DNA of 64,000 bases from Ceratopteris richardii (GCA_020310875.1 CM035407.1:201036153-201100152); one strand, 5' to 3'. Shown: positions 11,426 to 23,691, counted from the stretch's first letter. The notes: generated by a model not told the origin, from the letters alone. Made by a program: numbers and translations.

Positions 11426-13480
11426 TTGAATATGTGGATCTACCACTTTGAGTATAGTAGCCTCTAAAAATCCTTGTTTCAGAGTATCAAAACTCTCTTG
11501 CTTCTCTTGCTTCCATGCAAATGGAACTTTGCCTTGAACCAAGTTCATCATACGTACTGTTATCGACGAACATGAAGAGATGAATTTTTTATAGAAATTG
11601 GAAAGTCCTAAAAATGACTTTAACTGCCCCTCATCCTGAGGAGTAGGCCAAGATAATATAACTGAGAACTTCTTGGGATCCATATGAACCCCATCGGTTA
11701 GTACCACATGCCCAAGATACTCTATCCTCGGAAGAAACAACTGAGCCTTCTCTGGATTAACTGATTCTGATGTACATCATGATCTCTTACTCTAATCTAA
11801 TGGTAGCCATTTTTTAGATCTATTTTACTAAATACATCGGCTCCACCTAGAGCCTCCTAAAAGATCATCAATACTAGGCATAGGATATATGTTTCTGATA
11901 GTAATCTTATTGAGTGATCGGTAGTCGACGCACATCCTATAAGATCTTGGGTCTAATCAGCCCTTTCTGTAATTCTTTCAAGGACAACTCTTGGAATTTT
12001 GCTCTCACTTTTGTTGAAAGTGCTGAAGCATTCCAACTAGATTTTCCATGACTACAAGAATCCATCATAATACACGATGAATGCATGAAGTACTGAAAAT
12101 AAATAAACTTACAATAAATTTTAAGCAACTTGGTAGCATTTACTAATCACATCTCGTCGAGATCTGGTTCTCCACGAATCAGTGGATGCCTCCCCTTATG
12201 CTCAAATTGATAAACATGTGAAGCAAAGTCAATGACTAGTCTCTTCTTTGCATGCCACTGCTTACTAAGGACGACATCAAAACATGCTAGTATCACTATC
12301 TCAAAATCCAATTTGTTCTTATAGGATTGGATTTGAATGAGTAAATCAACAGCTCGTTGATCACATGTCTAATAAAGGCAAACCTTGTGTTGTTTTGTAA
12401 TCACTTTTTACTAAGAATCTTGACCACAACCTTGCTGTGTTTACTTACTACAAACCGTACCTTGATATATAGCCTTGTCCCACTCCCTGCTAGGGACTTA
12501 GATTATAGCTTTGCCTTGTCTACTCTTTGCAAACCTTGCCTTTCTGTATATCTTAGCCACTCTTGAATATTTGACCCATGGCCATTCTAGAGTTCTTGGC
12601 CTATAGACTTGCGTTGCTTGCTTAATGAAGATGAGTCCACCTAGGATCTCTATTCTTCACGCTTAGGTAGATAGATAGATGGAACTAGCCCATCTGCTTG
12701 TATTAAACTATTATAGAATCAAGATATGATTCCATTTATAGTATTAGAAACTTTAAAGTCTACGTCTCAACCTCCAGATCTAGGAAGTTCTTACATGACT
12801 TTTCTTTTACTATTTCTAACTATGGCTTAATAAAACTTGATTTTCCCCTTCTATTTCACAAATCTAAAGTCTATATTTCTTGTGAAATAAACTTCTTTGT
12901 TCTATACACATAGAAATGTGCACTAGAACTCATGGCTATGTAATTATAGTAACTACTTATGAACTAGATACTTAGTTTATAAGAATCCTAAACTTGTATG
13001 TGTTCTTAGAGTTCTCTTATAAGGTTTCAAATTACCTTGAGACCTCTTACCTATAAGTTTCTAACTCATGAGACCTTGGTAAAACTAGCCCTTGTCTCAA
13101 TTTGCCCTTTCTGCAAAAGGGCAATTCTTTTTACTTGAAAATTATCATCTCTTTCTAAATGTTTTACTTTACATGTTTCAAATCTTGGCTTTATTCCTTT
13201 TGATCACAATGCCACTTGCATTCTTCTAGATCATGGAATCTTCGAGGATGAACTATCCTCTATTCTAGGTTCTAACTAGAAATCTTAGAATTCTTAGTTG
13301 TGAAACTATTAAGTTCCTCATTCTAATGACCTTGGAAACATTTGCCCTTGTCTTAAGACCACTCTTGGGCTTATCCTTGAATTATTTTTTTGCAAATAGT
13401 GATATCTACTAGATATCCACAAGCTTATATGATTCTTTGATCAAAATGCTACTAATCATTCATCTTGATCATGATATAGT
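11426..13480 (-). repeat. Array unit 4
   Basis: One private substitution was noted (C at 12851). Otherwise it matches the consensus of the array. Confidence 0.97.
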
Positions 13481-15535
13481 TTGAATATGTGGATCTACCA
13501 CTTTGAGTATAGTAGCCTCTAAAAATCCTTGTTTCAGAGTATCAAAACTCTCTTGGTTCTCTTGCTTCCATGCAAATGGAACTTTGCCTTGAACCAAGTT
13601 CATCATACGTACTGTTATCGACGAACATGAAGAGATGAATTTTTTATAGAAATTGGAAAGTCCTAAAAATGACTTTAACTGCCCCTCATCCTGAGGAGTA
13701 GGCCAAGATAATATAACTGAGAACTTCTTGGGATCCATATGAACCCCATCAGTTAGTACCACATGCCCAAGATACTCTATCCTCGGAAGAAACAACTGAG
13801 CCTTCTCTGGATTAACTGATTCTGATGTACATCATGATCTCTTACTCTAATCTAATGGTAGCCATTTTTTAGATCTATTTTACTAAATACATCGGCTCCA
13901 CCTAGAGCCTCCTAAAAGATCATCAATACTAGGCATAGGATATATGTTTCTGATAGTAATCTTATTGAGTGATCGGTAGTCGACGCACATCCTATAAGAT
14001 CTTGGGTCTAATCAGCCCTTTCTGTAATTCTTTCAAGGACAACTCTTGGAATTTTGCTCTCACTTTTGTTGAAAGTGCTGAAGCATTCCAACTAGATTTT
14101 CCATGACTACAAGAATCCATCATAATACACGATGAATGCATGAAGTACTGAAAATAAATAAACTTACAATAAATTTTAAGCAACTTGGTAGCATTTACTA
14201 ATCACATCTCGTCGAGATCCGGTTCTCCACGAATCAGTGGATGCCTCCCCTTATGCTCAAATTGATAAACATGTGAAGCAAAGTCAATGACTAGTCTCTT
14301 CTTTGCATGCCACTGCTTACTAAGGACGACATCAAAACATGCTAGTATCACTATCTCAAAATCCAATTTGTTCTTATAGGATTGGATTTGAATGAGTAAA
14401 TCAACAGCTCCTTGATCACATGTCTAATAAAGGCAAACCTTGTGTTGTTTTGTAATCACTTTTTACTAAGAATCTTGACCACAACCTTGCTGTGTTTACT
14501 TACTACAAACCGTACCTTGATATATAGCCTTGTCCCACTCCTCGCTAGGGACTTAGATTATAGCTTTGCCTTGTCTACTCTTTGCAAACCTTGCCTTTCT
14601 GTATATCTTAGCCACTCTTGAATATTTGACCCATGGCCATTCTAGAGTTCTTGGCCTATAGACTTGCGTTGCTTGCTTAATGAAGATGAGTCCACCTAGG
14701 ATCTCTATTCTTCACGCTTAGGTAGATAGATAGATGGAACTAGCCCATCTGCTTGTATTAAACTATTATAGAATCAAGATATGATTCCATTTATAGTATT
14801 AGAAACTTTAAAGTCTACGTCTCAACCTCCAGATCTAGGAAGTTCTTACATGACTTTTCTTTTACTATTTCTAACTATGGCTTAATAAAACTTGATTTTC
14901 CCCTTTTATTTCACAAATCTAAAGTCTATATTTCTTGTGAAATAAACTTCTTTGTTCTATACACATAGAAATGTGCACTAGAACTCATGGCTATGTAATT
15001 ATAGTAACTACTTATGAACTAGATACTTAGTTTATAAGAATCCTAAACTTGTATGTGTTCTTAGAGTTCTCTTATAAGGTTTCAAATTACCTTGAGACCT
15101 CTTACCTATAAGTTTCTAACTCATGAGACCTTGGTAAAACTAGCCCTTGTCTCAATTTGCCCTTTCTGCAAAAGGGCAATTCTTTTTACTTGAAAATTAT
15201 CATCTCTTTCTAAATGTTTTACTTTACATGTTTCAAATCTTGGCTTTATTCCTTTTGATCACAATGCCACTTGCATTCTTCTAGATCATGGAATCTTCGA
15301 GGATGAACTATCCTCTATTCTAGGTTCTAACTAGAAATCTTAGAATTCTTAGTTGTGAAACTATTAAGTTCCTCATTCTAATGACCTTGGAAACATTTGC
15401 CCTTGTCTTAAGACCACTCTTGGGCTTATCCTTGAATTATTTTTTTGCAAATAGTGATATCTACTAGATATCCACAAGCTTATATGATTCTTTGATCAAA
15501 ATGCTACTAATCATTCATCTTGATCATGATATAGT
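13481..15535 (-). repeat. Array unit 5
   Basis: Private substitutions were noted at 13556, 13751, 14220, 14411 and the adjacent pair 14542-14543. Confidence 0.97.
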
Positions 15536-17590
15536 TTGAATATGTGGATCTACCACTTTGAGTATAGTAGCCTCTAAAAATCCTTGTTTCAGAGTATCAA
15601 AACTCTCTTGCTTCTCTTGCTTCCATGCAAATGGAACTTTGCCTTGAACCAAGTTCATCATACGTACTGTTATCGACGAACATGAAGAGATGAATTTTTT
15701 ATAGAAATTGGAAAGTCCTAAAAATGACTTTAACTGCCCCTCATCCTGAGGAGTAGGCCAAGATAATATAACTGAGAACTTCTTGGGATCCATATGAACC
15801 CCATCGGTTAGTACCACATGCCCAAGATACTCTATCCTCGGAAGAAACAACTGAGCCTTCTCTGGATTAACTGATTCTGATGTACATCATGATCTCTTAC
15901 TCTAATCTAATGGTAGCCATTTTTTAGATCTATTTTACTAAATACATCGGCTCCACCTAGAGCCTCCTAAAAGATCATCAATACTAGGCATAGGATATAT
16001 GTTTCTGATAGTAATCTTATTGAGTGATCGGTAGTCGACGCACATCCTATAAGATCTTGGGTCTAATCAGCCCTTTCTGTAATTCTTTCAAGGACAACTC
16101 TTGGAATTTTGCTCTCACTTTTGTTGAAAGTGCTGAAGCATTCCAACTAGATTTTCCATGACTACAAGAATCCATCATAATACACGATGAATGCATGAAG
16201 TACTGAAAATAAATAAACTTACAATAAATTTTAAGCAACTTGGTAGCATTTACTAATCACATCTCGTCGAGATCTGGTTCTCCACGAATCAGTGGATGCC
16301 TCCCCTTATGCTCAAATTGATAAACATGTGAAGCAAAGTCAATGACTAGTCTCTTCTTTGCATGCCACTGCTTACTAAGGACGACATCAAAACATGCTAG
16401 TATCACTATCTCAAAATCCAATTTGTTCTTATAGGATTGGATTTGAATGAGTAAATCAACAGCTCGTTGATCACATGTCTAATAAAGGCAAACCTTGTGT
16501 TGTTTTGTAATCACTTTTTACTAAGAATCTTGACCACAACCTTGCTGTGTTTACTTACTACAAACCGTACCTTGATATATAGCCTTGTCCCACTCCCTGC
16601 TAGGGACTTAGATTATAGCTTTGCCTTGTCTACTCTTTGCAAACCTTGCCTTTCTGTATATCTTAGCCACTCTTGAATATTTGACCCATGGCCATTCTAG
16701 AGTTCTTGGCCTATAGACTTGCGTTGCTTGCTTAATGAAGATGAGTCCACCTAGGATCTCTATTCTTCACGCTTAGGTAGATAGATAGATGGAACTAGCC
16801 CATCTGCTTGTATTAAACTATTATAGAATCAAGATATGATTCCATTTATAGTATTAGAAACTTTAAAGTCTACGTCTCAACCTCCAGATCTAGGAAGTTC
16901 TTACATGACTTTTCTTTTACTATTTCTAACTATGGCTTAATAAAACTTGATTTTCCCCTTTTATTTCACAAATCTAAAGTCTATATTTCTTATGAAATAA
17001 ACTTCTTTGTTCTATACACATAGAAATGTGCACTAGAACTCATGGCTATGTAATTATAGTAACTACTTATGAACTAGATACTTAGTTTATAAGAATCCTA
17101 AACTTGTATGTGTTCTTAGAGTTCTCTTATAAGGTTTCAAATTACCTTGAGACCTCTTACCTATAAGTTTCTAACTCATGAGACCTTGGTAAAACTAGCC
17201 CTTGTCTCAATTTGCCCTTTCTGCAAAAGGGCAATTCTTTTTACTTGAAAATTATCATCTCTTTCTAAATGTTTTACTTTACATGTTTCAAATCTTGGCT
17301 TTATTCCTTTTGATCACAATGCCACTTGCATTCTTCTAGATCATGGAATCTTCGAGGATGAACTATCCTCTATTCTAGGTTCTAACTAGAAATCTTAGAA
17401 TTCTTAGTTGTGAAACTATTAAGTTCCTCATTCTAATGACCTTGGAAACATTTGCCCTTGTCTTAAGACCACTCTTGGGCTTATCCTTGAATTATTTTTT
17501 TGCAAATAGTGATATCTACTAGATATCCACAAGCTTATATGATTCTTTGATCAAAATGCTACTAATCATTCATCTTGATCATGATATAGT
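15536..17590 (-). repeat. Array unit 6
   Basis: One private substitution was noted (A at 16992). Confidence 0.97.
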
Positions 17591-19645
17591 TTGAATATGT
17601 GGATCTACCACTTTGAGTATAGTAGCCTCTAAAAATCCTTGTTTCAGAGTATCAAAACTCTCTTGCTTCTCTTGCTTCCATGCAAATGCAACTTTGCCTT
17701 GAACCAAGTTCATCATACGTACTGTTATCGACGAACATGAAGAGATGAATTTTTTATAGAAATTGGAAAGTCCTAAAAATGACTTTAACTGCCCCTCATC
17801 CTGAGGAGTAGGCCAAGATAATATAACTGAGAACTTCTTGGGATCCATATGAACCCCATCGGTTAGTACCACATGCCCAAGATACTCTATCCTTGGAAGA
17901 AACAACTGAGCCTTCTCTGGATTAACTGATTCTGATGTACATCATGATCTCTTACTCTAATCTAATGGTAGCCATTTTTTAGATCTATTTTACTAAATAC
18001 ATCGGCTCCACCTAGAGCCTCCTAAAAGATCATCAATACTAGGCATAGGATATATGTTTCTGATAGTAATCTTATTGAGTGATCGGTAGTCGACGCACAT
18101 CCTATAAGATCTTGGGTCTAATCAGCCCTTTCTGTAATTCTTTCAAGGACAACTCTTGGAATTTTGCTCTCACTTTTGTTGAAAGTGCTGAAGCATTCCA
18201 ACTAGATTTTCCATGACTACAAGAATCCATCATAATACACGATGAATGCATGAAGTACTGAAAATAAATAAACTTACAATAAATTTTAAGCAACTTGGTA
18301 GCATTTACTAATCACATCTCGTCGAGATCTGGTTCTCCACAAATCAGTGGATGCCTCCCCTTATGCTCAAATTGATAAACATGTGAAGCAAAGTCAATGA
18401 CTAGTCTCTTCTTTGCATGCCACTGCTTACTAAGGACGACATCAAAACATGCTAGTATCACTATCTCAAAATCCAATTTGTTCTTATAGGATTGGATTTG
18501 AATGAGTAAATCAACAGCTCGTTGATCACATGTCTAATAAAGGCAAACCTTGTGTTGTTTTGTAATCACTTTTTACTAAGAATCTTGACCACAACCTTGC
18601 TGTGTTTACTTACTACAAACCGTACCTTGATATATAGCCTTGTCCCACTCCCTGCTAGGGACTTAGATTATAGCTTTGCCTTGTCTACTCTTTGCAAAAC
18701 TTGCCTTTCTGTATATCTTAGCCACTCTTGAATATTTGACCCATGGCCATTCTAGAGTTCTTGGCCTATAGACTTGCGTTGCTTGCTTAATGAAGATGAG
18801 TCCACCTAGGATCTCTATTCTTCACGCTTAGGTAGATAGATAGATGGAACTAGCCCATCTGCTTGTATTAAACTATTATAGAATCAAGATATGATTCCAT
18901 TTATAGTATTAGAAACTTTAAAGTCTACGTCTCAACCTCCAGATCTAGGAAGTTCTTACATGACTTTTCTTTTACTATTTCTAACTATGGCTTAATAAAA
19001 CTTGATTTTCCCCTTTTATTTCACAAATCTAAAGTCTATATTTCTTGTGAAATAAACTTCTTTGTTCTATACACATAGAAATGTGCACTAGAACTCATGG
19101 CTATGTAATTATAGTAACTACTTATGAACTAGATACTTAGTTTATAAGAATCCTAAACTTGTATGTGTTCTTAGAGTTCTCTTATAAGGTTTCAAATTAC
19201 CTTGAGACCTCTTACCTATAAGTTTCTAACTCATGAGACCTTGGTAAAACTAGCCCTTGTCTCAATTTGCCCTTTCTGCAAAAGGGCAATTCTTTTTACT
19301 TGAAAATTATCATCTCTTTCTAAATGTTTTACTTTACATGTTTCAAATCTTGGCTTTATTCCTTTTGATCACAATGCCACTTGCATTCTTCTAGATCATG
19401 GAATCTTCGAGGATGAACTATCCTCTATTCTAGGTTCTAACTAGAAATCTTAGAATTCTTAGTTGTGAAACTATTAAGTTCCTCATTCTAATGACCTTGG
19501 AAACATTTGCCCTTGTCTTAAGACCACTCTTGGGCTTATCCTTGAATTATTTTTTTGCAAATAGTGATATCTACTAGATATCCACAAGCTTATATGATTC
19601 TTTGATCAAAATGCTACTAATCATTCATCTTGATCATGATATAGT
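17591..19645 (-). repeat. Array unit 7
   Basis: Private substitutions were noted at 17689, 17894, 18341 and 18699. After its end the sequence changes to TATGATATTCTATG, which is unique in the window. Confidence 0.97.
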
Positions 19646-20891
19646 TATGATATTCTATGTATACTTAAAACAAGTGGCAGCAAAAAATAGCAAATCACAA
19701 GCCTTTGCTTAATGGAACATGAAGAAACTTTTATTATGTTTTGTGCATATGCATACTAAATTTCTAAAAGTCTCAGCAGTATAACGATGCAATTTTCAAA
19801 ACTGGGAAATTATACCAAGTAAACATCAAGTAATTTCCGTGATAATAGTGCCGACAAGCACAATCTCACTACAAATATACTGAAAGGGAATTACACACCT
19901 TGACAAATGTATATTTTTTCTCCTCGCTAACCTACAAGAAAATACTTACTTGTCCTTGCAAGGAAGAATACATGCATCGTACACTACAAATCCACATCTT
20001 AACTACGCATATAGTCTAGGTGCTATGCAAAATTACATGTCCTATATGAAATATGATGCAAAAGGAGAACAATTATGCATATAAATTGACAAGAGAATTA
20101 TCTAGAGGTTCAAAAAGTAACTTGCAGGTGTGTGCAGGTGTTGAGAATGGTCCATTCATCATCAGAATAGCATGCTTATACTCTTCCAAGAGTCGATGCT
20201 TCAAAACAATGCTAAAAAGAAGGTTATTGAAGGTGAGGGATCAAAGTTGAAGCTCTCAAAATAAATTTTCCTGAAACCAAAGTATGGGTTCCAACCACTC
20301 ATTGAAAAGAGCTTTGAGAGAGCTTTCCATAGCAACAAAGATCTCTAGATTTGGAGCTTGGATGCTTAAGTTATGGTTAAAAGGGTAGAGGGAGGTGAGC
20401 TAAACCCTTGGCTATGGAGAGCAATAAAACCAAGTGTGAGCAACAAAAACATAGATTGGTCTTCTTCTGTGTAGAGAAAAGGAAATGATAGAGGCGTGCT
20501 ATTCAAGATATATATCCCATATGGGCAGGTAACAAAATTGAAGCAACCTTTAAATTAAATGTGAGCTTAAAATCTTGTTCAACTCTGTAGAAGAGAAGAA
20601 ACAACTTCTCTCACGCTCCCTATCCGATAGGATGCCACTCATGCAGGTAGGCACCTAAGTTTTCAGGTAGCACGTCACATGCAAAGTTATGTGAGCACAT
20701 GTCCAAAAGGCACACCATCATCTGCAGAGGGACTGTTCCTATGGTGCCCCATATCTCCACCAACCTTTTGCTCCAATGGCTACAGACCACGGTTGACGAT
20801 GGCTCCAAAAAGCTCCATGAAGAAGAAGAAGATGCTTTGGGAAAAACGTTGAAAGGTTCAAAACTCCCAAAAAAAACAAGAGGATCTTGTA
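19646..20891 (-). other. Chromovirus 5' internal region without recognisable gag
   Basis: This 1.2-kb stretch between the array and the PBS is where leader and gag should be. No capsid domain or CCHC knuckle is visible on either strand. Short open frames at 20053-20250 (+), 20699-20899 (+) and 20620-20919 (-) have no recognisable content. I infer that gag was deleted or replaced before the array formed. Confidence 0.6.
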
Positions 20892-20904
20892 TGCTCTGAT
20901 ACCA
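20892..20904 (-). other. Chromovirus primer-binding site (tRNA-iMet)
   Basis: On the minus strand TGGTATCAGAGCA follows the LTR end after a two-base spacer. It matches the 3' end of plant initiator tRNA-Met in complement. Confidence 0.93.
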
Positions 20905-20906
20905 AG

Positions 20907-21163
20907 TGTTGGAAGTCACTTGAATGATGTGTGTGTGACTCTCCTCCCATCCATATATACCCTCTTCTACTCTAAAAATAGCAATGATTTGGAATAGTCT
21001 AGTGTGAACATGTGGCCATCATGCAACACTTATTCCCATTACTATCCAGTACCTTAGGGTATCCCCCAAGCTTGGGACCTTAGCGAGCTGGCCCTTCTCC
21101 CTCACACACATGGACTCATCCCTATGGACCAATGCCATGATCCCTGTGGATCAATGTTTGACA
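20907..21163 (-). repeat. Chromovirus 5' LTR (right)
   Basis: It is 257 bp, identical in length to 3363-3619, with about 18 substitutions between them. It starts TGTCAAAC and ends CCAACA on the minus strand. Confidence 0.95.
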
Positions 21164-21168
21164 AGGAG
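21164..21168. other. Target-site duplication AGGAG (right copy)
   Basis: It matches 3358-3362. Joining the two flanks with a single AGGAG brings the pre-integrase and integrase remnants of Copia-A together. Confidence 0.95.
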
Positions 21169-22657
21169 GCTTCCACCTGAGCTCAGAGTCCTCTAGTCCT
21201 AGTCTACATGGATCTTTGTGGACCCATGAATACCCCATCACTTAGCGGATCCATTTACTTCTTTCTTCTAGTAGATGACCACTCAAGGTACATTTGGGTA
21301 TAGTTTTTAAAGTCCAAGGCAGATACCTTTTCAAAGTTTTGAGAATGGATATCTCAAGTTGAGAATGACACATCCAAGTCAGTCAAGACTATTAGATAAG
21401 ATGGAAGTGGTGAGCTTATCAATCATGACTTTGAAAATTTCTTAAAGCAAAAGGACATCAAGAGACAAGTCAATCAACCTCACACTCTATCCCAAAATGG
21501 AGTTATTGAGCAAAAGATTCAAAGTGTAATGGAAATGGCCTGAACCATGCTTCACAACAAAGACTTACTATTCAAGTTTTGGGGAGAAGTAGTGCACACT
21601 GCAGTGCACATAATCAATAAAGGCTTCACAAGTGCATTAAGTAGCAAGAATCCATCTGAAACCTCCTATGGAAGAAAGCCAAATGTCAATTACTTTAGAG
21701 TATTTGGAAGTGAAGATTTTGTACATCTGCCATAAGAAGATTGAAGCAAGTTAGAATCCAAGTCAAAGAAACATATCTTCATTGGCTACAGTGAACAATA
21801 TGAAGCTTATAGGTTGTACGATCTTAAGAACCACTCCATCACAATCTCAAAAGATGTAATATTTAATTAAGCTTCAACATAATCAACTAAAGATCCAAGT
21901 GCAAGTTTGATTCCGCCCATCTACACTTCAAAGGGAGACACAATCTTTTCTGAGAACAACTCAAAGGCAAGTACTTCTCACCAACCAAGAAGATCTCAAA
22001 GGCTCATTGAAAAGTAGCAATGAGAAAAAAGTCACTATGTAAAATTATGCACTTATGCATTAGATTTAGTAGATTGTAGAGCCTTCCAATTACAAAGAAG
22101 CTCAAGGACAACATGAGGGGGAAGAAGCATCGAGACGTCAAAAGTGCTTTTCTCAATGGAGATCTTCAAGAAGAAGTATATGTTGAACAACCTAAAGTTT
22201 TCAAGCTCAAATCAAAGGAAGATCAAGTATACAAGCTTCACAAAGCATTTTGCAGACTTAAAGAAGCTCCTAGGGCCTAGTATGAAAATATCCACAAGTT
22301 CTTTGAAGCTAAAGGATTTCAATGGAACATGGCCAATGCTAACTTATACATCTATCAAAAAGAGTCCTTAGTTCCCATAATCATCCTCTATGTAGATGAC
22401 TTGATCTTGACAGGTTCAGATGAAGAACACCTCCAATTCATCATCACACAACTTCACCTTGAGTACTCTATGATAGATCTTGGACTACACTACTTCTTAG
22501 GCATGAAAATTTGGCAAACAAAAGAAGGCATATTTCTATCATAGAAGAATTACTGCTCTGATCTTCTTTCTAGATATAAGAACCAGTGTTGCTCAATAGC
22601 CACACCACTTGACCCAAACATCAATCTCACCTTGGAGGATTCATCATCACTTGTGGA
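21169..22657 (+). pseudogene. Copia-A integrase and reverse transcriptase remnant
   Basis: The integrase reads MDLCGPMNTPSLSGSIYFF and LLVDDHSRYIWV (about 21205-21300), then DGSGELINHDFENFLKQKDI, and SQNGVIEQKIQSVMEMA in place of the usual QNGVAERKN block (near 21495-21540). The RT part has VKSAFLNGDLQEEVYVEQP near 22140-22190, KLHKAFCRLKEAPRA near 22240, an intact LYVDDLILTG (about 22388-22415) and the TPLDPNINLTLEDSS linker up to 22657. Stops lie at about 21303, 21395, 21541, 21733 and 22280. Pol ends where E1 is inserted, before RNase H. Confidence 0.88.
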
Positions 22658-23305
22658 TGTTGTTAGCAGCGGACAAGGGAGAGAAGGCACAAGCAGACAA
22701 GGGAGTCAACGAAGATCTGGCAAATAGGCCAACAATTTTCTTCAGGAAGAAGCACTTATGAACATTCACGCAGATTTAGCACTAAGGCAACCTTAATTTT
22801 TCAAAACCTCTACACCAATTAAAAGTGATTCTCATCACTAAACACCATTGTAAATATCATTTAATCTTTTTGTAGCTCCATTTTGTGCAAGCCAAGGAGT
22901 CCTTGAGCTTGAGGAGCTTTAGAAGTATCTACCTGCCAAATTTCGTATTTTTTAGATATCGTTTGAGCCCTCAAATAAGCCCTGGAACCTAATTTTTAAC
23001 TAGGCCGGACACTAGGTCTGGACAGGGCCAAAACTTAGCCAAAAACTATAAAAAGAGCTAGAGAGCTCATTTTTGAGGTTAGATTGTAATTGAAACAAAC
23101 TTGTAAGAGCTTTTGAAAGTAATCTAAGAACTCCATTGATTCTCCCTCTTTGTCTTGCCGTGTGTGCGCGTGTGTGTGTATGTGTGTGCATGCTAGTGTG
23201 CTTCTCACTCACGCACTTGTGCCGCCACTTGCTCGAGGTCTTCATACCATCCTCACGTCTTCCCGGATTGACATTAAAGGAGGTGCTACTCATCACTGAG
23301 CTACA
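22658..23305 (+). repeat. E1 5' LTR
   Basis: It starts TGTTGTTAGC and ends GAGCTACA, 648 bp. Most of it is shared with the LTRs of E3 and E4, and more loosely E2. The shared parts include CTCCATTTTGTGCAAGCC, the TTTTTAACTAGGCCGG block, a TATA box and a GT-rich microsatellite. The first 70 bp hold a short open frame ending GSQRRSGK-stop at 22725-22727. Confidence 0.88.
23047..23055 (+). promoter_or_regulatory. TATA box of the E1 LTR
   Basis: TATAAAAAG is followed by AGCTAGAGAGCTCATTTTTG. The block is conserved at the matching place in the LTRs of E2 (28241), E3 (43373) and E4 (50482-50490, minus), so transcription probably starts about 30 bp downstream. Confidence 0.7.
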
Positions 23306-23313
23306 CCAAATTT

Positions 23314-23334
23314 TGGCGCCGTTGCCGGGGATCG
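23314..23334 (+). other. E1 primer-binding site (tRNA-Asp)
   Basis: The 21 bases starting TGGCGCCGTTGCC are complementary to the 3' end of plant tRNA-Asp(GTC) including CCA, as I recall it, with no mismatch. The site follows the LTR end after eight bases. Confidence 0.92.
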
Positions 23335-23691
23335 AGCTTTGAGGACGAGCGTGTGATGGTAAGACGTAGAGTTGACGCGTTGGAGTTGTAGGTATTTTCT
23401 TCACTCTCATCGATTTTCTTTTACTTTCTTCTCCATCTTCATTTCCATCATCATCATCACCATCTCCCACCTCCATCTCCATCATCGCGAAAATTTCTGT
23501 TTTTTGATCATATCACCTTCCCCACCTCATTTCCCTCATTTCACTTGTGAGAGAGAGCGAGAGAGCGATATTGTGTGTGCGGATTTTGCATGTTTCTTGA
23601 GTTTCATTGCAGGTTCTTGCCGTATCATCATCCCCAGCTTCCCGCGCAGGTACGAAACTCGACGCAACTGTCTGGCGGTCGCAGGCTTCTG

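Larger units (their letters stand above)
5261..19645. repeat. Tandem array of exactly seven 2055-bp units
   Basis: The sequence starting TTGAATATGTGGATC recurs at 5261, 7316, 9371, 11426, 13481, 15536 and 17591, and the last unit ends at 19645. That is 7 x 2055 = 14,385 bp without any indel. Read on the minus strand, each unit has about 1.1 kb without recognisable coding, then a protease tail (DVVLSKQWHAKKRLVIDF and HKGRHPLIRGEPDLDEM), the RT N-terminal half including [16 protein letters not shown], a deletion of the YVDD region, and the RT thumb and connection (LGHVVLTDGVHMDPKKFS). The glutamine after GYH is a stop in every unit. About 24 substitutions were seen by eye and all looked private to one unit. 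Confidence 0.98.
3363..21163 (-). mobile_element. Chromovirus (Ty3/Gypsy) carrying an internal tandem array, 17.8 kb
   Basis: Both ends are 257-bp LTRs flanked by AGGAG. On the minus strand the order is: 5' LTR (20907-21163), tRNA-iMet PBS (20892-20904), about 1.2 kb of non-coding DNA, the seven-unit array with PR/RT pieces, RNase H tail, integrase with a D-D-35-E triad, chromodomain, PPT and 3' LTR (3363-3619). No gag was found. RT has lost its YVDD region and every domain carries stops, so the element is defective. The LTRs differ at about 18 of 257 positions (about 7%), which marks an old insertion. Its length is set by the array: without the extra six units it would be about 5.5 kb. Confidence 0.93.
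1271..22657 (+). mobile_element. Copia-A: decayed Copia element split by two later insertions
   Basis: A probable 5' LTR (1271-1666) is followed by a PBS-like sequence, remnants of gag zinc knuckle and protease (2640-3200), pre-integrase up to 3362, then integrase and RT from 21164 to 22657. The pre-integrase and integrase translations run on across the 3363-21163 insertion, which carries an AGGAG duplication on both sides. The end at 22657 is the insertion point of Gypsy element E1, just where the RNase H part of pol should begin. All domains carry stops or frameshifts. Linking the LTR at 1271 to the coding remnants rests on order and spacing only, because no partner LTR lies in the window. 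Confidence 0.7.

Noticed and set aside
5261..19645. Array as a pure assembly error
   Set aside because: Units carry different private substitutions, so they are not one read pile copied. The copy number still needs long-read proof.
20620..20919. A 99-codon minus ORF next to the chromovirus PBS as gag
   Set aside because: Its start lies within the LTR and PBS and it shows no gag capsid or zinc-knuckle motif.
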